64,000 nucleotides of DNA from Sabellastarte sp. h YS-2021 (lineage: Eukaryota; Annelida; Polychaeta; Sabellida; Sabellidae): contig OZ024936.1 in assembly GCA_964017235.1 (NCBI GenBank), positions 30,030,040 to 30,094,039 on the forward strand, written 5' to 3'. Both the position numbers and the translations under genes were made by a program. The notes under the pieces are model-generated. The model was not told the origin of the DNA and did no database searches. It saw only the letters and a list, made by a program, of their open reading frames with translations. Below, piece by piece: positions 50,801-59,800 of this stretch. The stretch's first letter is position 1. The number at the start of each line of letters is the position of its first letter.

Positions 50801-53800
50801 TGTCGGCCGGACCTGTGGGGAGAGGTCGGTCGGTAACAGCAGGCCGGTTCTGAACTGAGTCCAGTGGAGTAGGTCGGCTACTAGCAGTTTGACTGGCAGG
50901 CTGATGCATACTAGCAGAGGAGCCTTGTCCAGGAAACTTGGAGGTTGATGTCGGTCGGCTGGATTTAGTTTGACTGGCCGGCTGAGGCTGGGTAGCAGAG
51001 AAGCCCGTACCAGGAAACTTAGATGAAGAAGTCTGCTTGTCGGTCACTGCTTTACTGGTAGGCTGATGCTTTTCAGCAGAGAAGCCATTGCCAGGAAGCG
51101 TGGATGAAGTTGAAGGCCGGATAAATGGCTCAGACACATTTTCAACAGATGATGGAGGTGAATGGGTTGGTGTAACCTTCACATTGGCAGAAAAGGTAGG
51201 TTCAAAGTTCTTCGATAAAATCAAAGCTTCTAAGCGGTTAAAACGTTCCGACCACTTAGAGTCCAAGTCTGCAATTTTAGTGTCTGCACTGGTCTGACTG
51301 GTAGATTTGGAAGCTTTAGCAGGGGGGGATTTTTCCTTTCTAGTATCCTTTTTTAAGTCCTTCTTTGTCTTTTTCTCTGGTGGAGGGGCGGGAGAGGGAG
51401 ATTTCACAGCACCTTTATCCACAGCCCCTATAACAGCTACATTAGCGGGGTCCACCAACTCTTCTGATTCTTGAGGGGGGGCAGTAACTAGTTTCTTAGC
51501 CTCCCGCTTCTCCTTCTTCAATCTATAAGAAGGTGTAGCTAACTGCTGACACTGATCTTCAGAAAAGGCATTACAAATGTGACAGTTATCTGATTGTGGT
51601 TCTTTAATACACGGGTCAGAGCCCTTACCCTTCTCTCTGCAGCGTGCGCAATACTGATGAGTATCAAAGTTCGCCATAGCGTGCCCACAACTCCCCCTGC
51701 GTTGTCCTGGAGAAGACATGATGTCAATACTATCCGTTGGACACAATAAGAAAGCTTCTGAACAAAATGGCTGATGAAAACTTTAAAATATATCTGGCTG
51801 AGAAAATTCCTGTGCACTAGTCACGCGCCAAACGAAAAAGATGCTATGACGTCACTCTGTCTAGACAGGAAGGAAGTATGACACGCCATCTGGCGAGTGC
51901 ACAGTACTGGGCCGGCCTAGCCGGTGGAGACACAGGACGTCTTTTTCTGACGTTTGGTGGGCCGGTCCGCGCCGTCCGGATAAGCTATTGTCCATTGGAT
52001 AGGATGCATTAACGCAATAAAAGAGGACTTTAATACTCACACATCATACCATTTCAACTAGATTCAGACCCACAAGATAGGTCCCTGACGAATTCCTTGT
52101 ATTATATGGCTAATAGTACAATAATGTAATTTTATAGGGCAATATACTGTAGAAATGGACCACCGTCAATGATTATTGGCCTGACACATCCATTAGTGCT
52201 CGAGGCTTGCCGAGAAATTTAATCTAATTCTATTTGTGTTTTGATAAAATCAAAGACAAAACATAATACACCTTCACCTTAACATCTGAAGTCAAAGAAT
52301 TTCTCATCCATTCTTGGAAATTGGTTTTCATTGTCTGTAGATACCTGCAATATATGTGTTGGCAAATACTCAAAACACATGCGTCACCTTCATGACAAGA
52401 ACAAAACATTATTACTAAAACATAAATTCTAAGTCCTTCACTCAACAAAATTAATAGCTGCTACACTTTTTTCCACCTTCACAATTAGTTTGTGCTCATA
52501 CCACAAATAGTGATAATACTGTATCTCTGAAGAGCCCATGGGCAATTCGCAAAAGTTAGGGATGGGCATTTATGACAATGTAAACCAGCCAGGAGTTTTG
52601 AAAAAATAACCTGAATATGGGGAAACATCATTATAACACACGCCAACTGGAAGTAAAATATGTGGTTAGTAAACAAATCTCTGTGAAATAAAATGTCAAA
52701 TAACTGCTAAAATAGGGAAAATATTGTTAAAAATAGCATCAGAGATGCCCGTACCCCACAGCATAGGGAAATATTTTCAACACCATGAGATACAGAAGCA
52801 CTGTACCAGTACAAAGTTCAGGATACTTTCGGAGCACTGTCAGTTATATAAAGTTCCAAAAAATGTTTAAATGCAGAAAATAATGTTTAAAAGAAAGATA
52901 ATGCATGTAAAGATGAAGTATTAAAACAAGTCAATTCAATAACAAGATGACAGCATTAATCAGTAAACTAAAATTCAACATTCTTTATCTACATCTGCAT
53001 GGCCGAATTATGGTTTAGATGTTTTGAATATTACCATGCATACAGAAGTGGTAATACATTTAATGAACGCTTATGTGTGGTGTTGGAGCAAAATCTGTGG
53101 CTCACTTGATGAAATTCTATCTCTTACAATGGGAAGTTATGAAAGTAAAATTCTTAATAAATTCTAATATGAATTAACAGTGCTTAATCTGCATCAAAAG
53201 GCAGACCCAAAGGTGCAACAAGATTTTAAAGGTCAAGGTCACTACGACAAGGTCAAAGGTCAAATTAAGGTCACACCATGATAATACACACCTATGGCCC
53301 CTGACCAATGTCCCTACCAAGTATCAACTTCCTACACCTTACGGTTTCCGAGATATAGCCCGGACAAGATTTTATAGGTCAAGGTCACTACGGCAAGGTC
53401 AAAGGTCAAATGAAGGTTAGATCATGACATTGCACAACCACACCCCCTAACCAATGTCTCTACTAAGTATCAACTTCCCACACCTTACGGTTTCTGAGAT
53501 ATAGCCTGGACAAGATTTTATAGGTCAAGGTCACTACAGCAAGGTCAAATCCTGATCAGACCATAACGTTGCACACCTACACCCCCTAACCAATGTCCCT
53601 GCCAAATATCAACTTCCTACACCTTACAGTTTCCGAGATATAGCCCGGACAAGATTTTCAAACTCAAGGTCACTACGGCAAGGTCAAAGGTCAAATCAAG
53701 GTCACACCATGACGTTGCACACCTACACCCCCTAACCAATGTCCCTACCAAGTATCAACTTCCTACACCTTACGGTTTCTGAGATATAGCCCGGACAAGA

Positions 53801-56800
53801 TTTTATAGGTCAAGGTCACTACGGCAAGGTCAAAGGTCAAATCAAGGTCAGACCATGACATTGCACAACTACACCCCCTAACCTATGTCCCTACCAAATA
53901 TCAACTTCCTACACCTTACAGTTTCTGAGATATAGCCCGGACAAGATTTTATAGGTCAAGGTCACTACGGAAAGGTCAAAGGTCAAATCAAGGTCACACC
54001 ATGACGTTGCACAACTACACCCCCTAACCAATGACCCTACCAAGTATCAACTTCCTACACCTTACGATTTCCGAGATATAGCCCGGACAAGATTTTCAAA
54101 CTCAAGGTCACTACGGCAAGGTCAAAGGTCAAATCAAGGTCAGACCATGACGTTGCACACCTACACCCCCTAACCAATGTCCCTACCAAGTATCAACTTC
54201 CTACACCTTATGGTTTCTGAGATACAGCCCGGACAAACTTTTTCCCGCTGCCCGCCCGCCCAACAGGACGCCCGCCCGCCCATCAGGACACCATGGGTGA
54301 AAACAATACCCCGACAGCCCTTAAGGGCTGTGGGGTAAAAATGGATATAAAATAAACATATTAAACCGATTATGTTTTTTAGTGTAGCAAGTTTACACTG
54401 AAACGATATATTAGAAATTTATGAGCGATAACAAAAGATCGTCAAGGGCGCTTCAGAAAGCATGGGCGATACAGGGCATGGCACCGGTATTACCTTTTTG
54501 CTCAATGTTTGCTTAATGTAAATCAGTGCAATACACTCTGAAAAGTTATGATTTTGTCTTCATTCTAATCCAGTTACTTAATACAGGCAATTGTGCAGTT
54601 ATAGTTGTGCTTGGTCCAACATTTAACCAGCAGTTACAATAAACACATTCTTTTTCATGTATGAGAAATGATATAACTAAAAAGAACAATATGACATAAA
54701 TGGTACAATTAAATTTTCAGTTATATTCTAGAATAGATACTCTCTTAAAATTTAATTTTAAGAACCAAATGCAAGAGCCAATAAAAAGAGACAAGACATA
54801 GCCTGTAGTGAGTATCAATGTGATATGATATTTGATTGGCTGCCACTTACTGCTGCTGTAATTGGTTGATGACTGCTGGTTCCAGCAGAGCAGGGAGCTC
54901 AGAGTTGTTCATCTTTAGGTCGGGGTGACCCAGGAAGTCAGGTGAGTGGTAATCCTTGACCCAGGTCAACAAGGACACAATCTCATTACCTTCAAGTCCC
55001 TGGACGATGACGTCATTCAGCTGGTATAATACGGAAAAAGAAATATGAATGAAACATTAATACTCTTTAAGTATTTGTAATATAAGAATGGAAAAGCCAC
55101 AGTATATTACTGATACATTGTAACATCTATGATAAATTGCCCGTCTACAATTATTGCCTCCAAGACCTTAAATGTACCAATTCTCAGTGACGTAAAATCA
55201 GACACAAAAGCACTAGACAGTGAAAAGTGGGGTCTTTATGGGCATAGCAGATTAACATGATCTCAGGTGAGATTTTAGCATGAATAAGTAAGTTAGCTCG
55301 AGTACTATAGGGCTTAAAGTGGCACAAACTCAATTTCTGACCTTAAGGTGCCCATAAGTTCTTCATATTGGGAGTTTCAAGTTACCTTAAAACAGGTACA
55401 AATACACGTGTGTGAGTTTGAGTGAAATTTGTTAAAGCATTTTTGAGTTATGACACACACAAGACATAAAGAATGACGGTGCAACAGGAGTGAAACCAGT
55501 ATAACCCAACTTTCAACAAGGGATATAAATATTTCTTATTTTATAAGTATTTAAATATTTGCAATTAATGTTCTATAATCAACACTATGGTAAGAATTGA
55601 AGTGTCTACTCACATGCTGTGACATCCCGTTGTGGTACATCTCCAGGTATTTATTGACAATGTCATAATTAGGTGGGAAACAGGAATCAAGGAGCGACTG
55701 AAAACGACAGAAATACACAAAATATAAAGATTTTACAGAGATGTGGAACCTCTATAATCCACAATTTCCGTTACTCACACATTCTGTGGATGGACTTCAA
55801 ATTTACTAAGCTCTTTACTTTAGAATCATGATATCTGTTCTTTATTAAAGCACCTTTTTGGTACATCCATTTTTCTCTATAAATTTAAATATTAGATCTA
55901 CCGATGTTTACCAGTTTTATGCAGAATTAAAATGTATACCCAAACTTAATAGGGTTGGAACACGTAACATCTGAGGTAATTTTGAACACATTGTTGGGTA
56001 AATTTCACAGTTATAGGGCAATAAATATCACTACGTGTTCAATATACTGCACTAGAAACTGTCAACATAAAACCAAGTACTACTGTCACCATTCCCAGAG
56101 AACATTTGGACCAAAATGAATCACAATCGCTGACCTATAAAAAGGTCAGTTCCTTTTCATGGTGACTGCAAACACTATAATTTATCTTGTAACATCTTGT
56201 TTATTTACAAAGCCAATGTGATCCATTTTCATGTTCTAATATAGTGGAACCCACTTTTAAATACAATTACAACAAGACTTGACTATATATTCTAAACAAA
56301 TTCAGCTTTTTGAAACAAACGAACAGGATGAGAAGGCCCCATGACCTTGTGAAGGTTGATGTCTGACCTTGACAACTCGTAAATCCTCCAAAACCACTTG
56401 TCTGGTGACTTCCAAGTGTCTGACTAACCACATCTTGTCTGTAGTGCGGTCGTCCATCTGATTACCTTCTATCCTGCATAGAACAAACATTCCAAAATAA
56501 TTCAAACATATCGCAAATTTTTAAAGCGTTACAAAGGCATTACACTATTTCAGGAAGGCAAGTTGCCTTTTTGAAGTCAATATCAAGGTGCATGTTGCAC
56601 TTAAATTCACCCTGTATCTGGTCATTCTAGTCAGGCAAATCAAATCCATTATGTTTAAAATATTTCTTAAATTCTGAACTCTAACAATACATATAGTCCT
56701 AGGCTTGAAGCTCAGATTTTGTGTCCTACATGGCAGGCTTAGACTTTAACTTCGAAAGAGTATTAAAGTCGGTCACTCCAGGGAGAGTCTAGTAATTAAA

Positions 56801-59800
56801 TTTGTTTAAAATTTAAATCATGTTTACATTGAAGTACACATTTAACTAAACCATTGTTCACAGTTCATTTTTAAAATGATCATGAGTAAATATGAAGATT
56901 GACAATCCAACAATGCTACAAAAGTCTTTTAATACACAAAATTATAAGATAAAAGTTTATAATTTCCTTAGATTTAGGGTTTGTTTGGGATACTTTAAGC
57001 TCTCCCACCATTATATATGTGTTGATAAAGGTCAAAGTTGGGGTTTTAGGTCCCATTCAACAGCCAGGGTCATATTAGGACAGGCCCTCAGCATTGTCAC
57101 TTGTGGGAGTTGAACCTACACAGAGGTGACTGCCTGTAATTAGGTGCCAAACTTGCCAACCACTAGGACACCATGGACCTCTATATATTTGCTGACAATC
57201 AAGATGCCAGTTGTAAAGTGTCGCCAAGCTATTCTACTGAAATGATCTCGATACTGATGTACCGATGACACTGACCCATCTCTAATCGTGAAAATATAAT
57301 ATGTTTGATAAGTGGTTTTTTTATGACATATATGTTTACATCTAGACTTGCTCCAAGTTTTTGCATTGGTATCTATCATTGACTTAAACAGTTCAGTTTA
57401 AATTGGAGTTCATTATACCTCCAGCATTCTGGAATGAAGGGGCATAATCTCTGAAAATACAAAGGCTTGTGCCACCCATTTAGCAACCTTTGTCAGGGCT
57501 GGCTGTTTCTCTAAAAGTCATACAGTACCCATATATTACATAAAAGACAAAGGGATTTGGTGAAAGTCTAGTTTACATCAACTGTCATATTTGCATTACT
57601 GGTCCTTCAAGTTGATTGAGATTAAAATACTGGAACCTGATATTGAGTCAGTTATGGTAAAATGGACACCAAGCTTAGTTTTTAGCCCTGAGTCACACAC
57701 GTATGATTTACTATGGCTAACACAGAGAAACTTACCGAGCACACACTGTACTTTCCAGGACTTGAAAAGCTTTTTGCCTCCAGCGTTTGGGTCGAGATGG
57801 TGGCATGAAGTCATGAAGGTCATATCTCTTCATACATTTGATATCAATGCTGTAAAAATATAAAGGAAACAAAACTCGCAACTCAATTATTTGTTCCAAG
57901 AAATGTGTAATAACTCAGTTCCAGTTTCAAGGCTTATCTTAAGGCCTCCCTGTTTTATCACAAAGGAGACTGTTATGGCTGCTCCTGTTAAAAATGCCCA
58001 GAGAATTGACAAAACACATGATTTGTGCCAAGTGAAAAAATGTCAAACAACCTCCACATATTTTCTGAGCGAGGTCTGGAATGCAAAATCAGGTCAGTGG
58101 AATTGGCGTATACAGTAGTTGGTACATCTTTTTTTGATATTGCTTATATTTATTGTTTTGGGACAGGTTTGCCAATATCGATGTCCAAAGACATATATAA
58201 GTATCATCATTTTAAGTAAAACTGTAAACTTGCACTGCAAATATTTTAAATAAAGCCTAAATCTGAAAAAATTGTACACTTTTATCTCACATTTTTGAAG
58301 TTTTCAATGCATTTTGGATGAAATTTGCATTGTTTTGTTTTTGACAAATTTCACTTCCTGTTAGCGGTTGGGGATATGCTAGAAAAAACATTTTGGGTAT
58401 CCTGAATTCCGACTATTTGGTAGATAACACCATACAAAAATTTCATCTGTTCACGGACACAGACAAACAAGTGGACAGAGAAAATGTAAACACAACCTCC
58501 TAGTAGAAGTATCAGAAAATAGCATCAGAGATGCCCATACCCCACAGCCTGGGGAAATAGTGAGATATAGAAGTAGTGAAAAAGTACAAAGATCGGGATA
58601 CTTTTAGAGCAGTGTCAGTTATATTAAGGTCCAAATGATGTTTAAGTAGAGAAAATAACATCTAAGAGAAACAAAATGTATGTAAAGATAAAGTATTAAA
58701 ACAAGACAATTCAATTGCAAGATGACAGCATTAATCAGTAAACTAAAAACTATGATGCACACCTACAACCCCTAAGCAATGTCCCTACCAACTATCAACT
58801 TCCTACACTTTACAGATTCAGAGATATTGCCTGGACAAAATTTTAAAGGTCAAGGTCACTACGGCGAGATCAAAGGTCAAATCAAGGTCACACCATGACG
58901 TTGCACACCTACAACCCCCAACCAATGTCCCTACTAAGTATCAACCTCCTACACCTTACGTTTTCTGAGATATAGCCCGGACAAGATTTTATAGGTCAAG
59001 GTCACTACGGCAAGGTCAAAAATCAAATCAAGGTCACACCATGATGTTGCACACCTACACCCCCTAACCAATGTCCCTACCAAGTATCAACTTCCTACGC
59101 CTTACAGTTTCTGAGATATAGCCCGGACAAGCTTTTATAGGTCAAGATCACTACAGCAAAGTCAAAGGTCAAATCAAGGTCACACCATGACGTTGCACAC
59201 CTTCCATCCCTAACCAATGTCCCTACCAAGTATCAACTTCCTACACTTTACAGTTTCAGACATATAGCCCAGACAAGATTTTATAGGTCAAGGTCACTAC
59301 AAGGTCAAAGGTCAAATCAAGGTCACACCATGACGTTGCACACCTACACCCCCTAACCAATGTCCCTACCAAGTGTCAACTTCCTACACTTTACGGTTTC
59401 CGAGATATAGCCCGGACAAGATTTTCAAACTCAAGGTCACTGCGGCAAGGTCAAATCAAGGTCACACCACGACGTTGCACACCTACACCCCCTAACCAAT
59501 GTCCCTACCAAGTATCAACTTCCTATACCTTACAGTTTCTGAGAACAGGCCGGACAAAGTTTTCCCGCAGCCCGCCCGCCCGTCCGGACACCATGGGTGA
59601 AAACAATACCCCGACAGCCCTTAAGGGTTGTGGAGTAAAAAGTGGTCACTATGTCCATCATCTACCTCTTTTCCCTGTGTATCTATCACTTACAGTTATC
59701 ACTATGGTTGGTACTTGTCATAAACCATATTGTACACTATAAATACGGACCACTTCTCTGACAGTACAGAATATAACTACAAACACTGACAATTTGAGTT

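Larger units (their letters stand above)
45672..52022 (-). mobile_element. DIRS-type tyrosine-recombinase retrotransposon, 6.35 kb
   Basis: Split terminal inverted repeats of 173 bp (45717-45889 and 51831-52003), each followed outward by a different short end (about 45 bp AT-rich on the left, about 19 bp on the right). An internal complementary region at 45949-46044 contains the inverse of both outer ends back to back, the DIRS1 hallmark that lets a circular copy be closed. Gene order on the minus strand: gag, RT, RNase H, methyltransferase-like domain, tyrosine recombinase. The body holds only two in-frame stops, so the insertion is young. No target duplication is expected, as recombinase insertion makes none. 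Confidence 0.96.
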
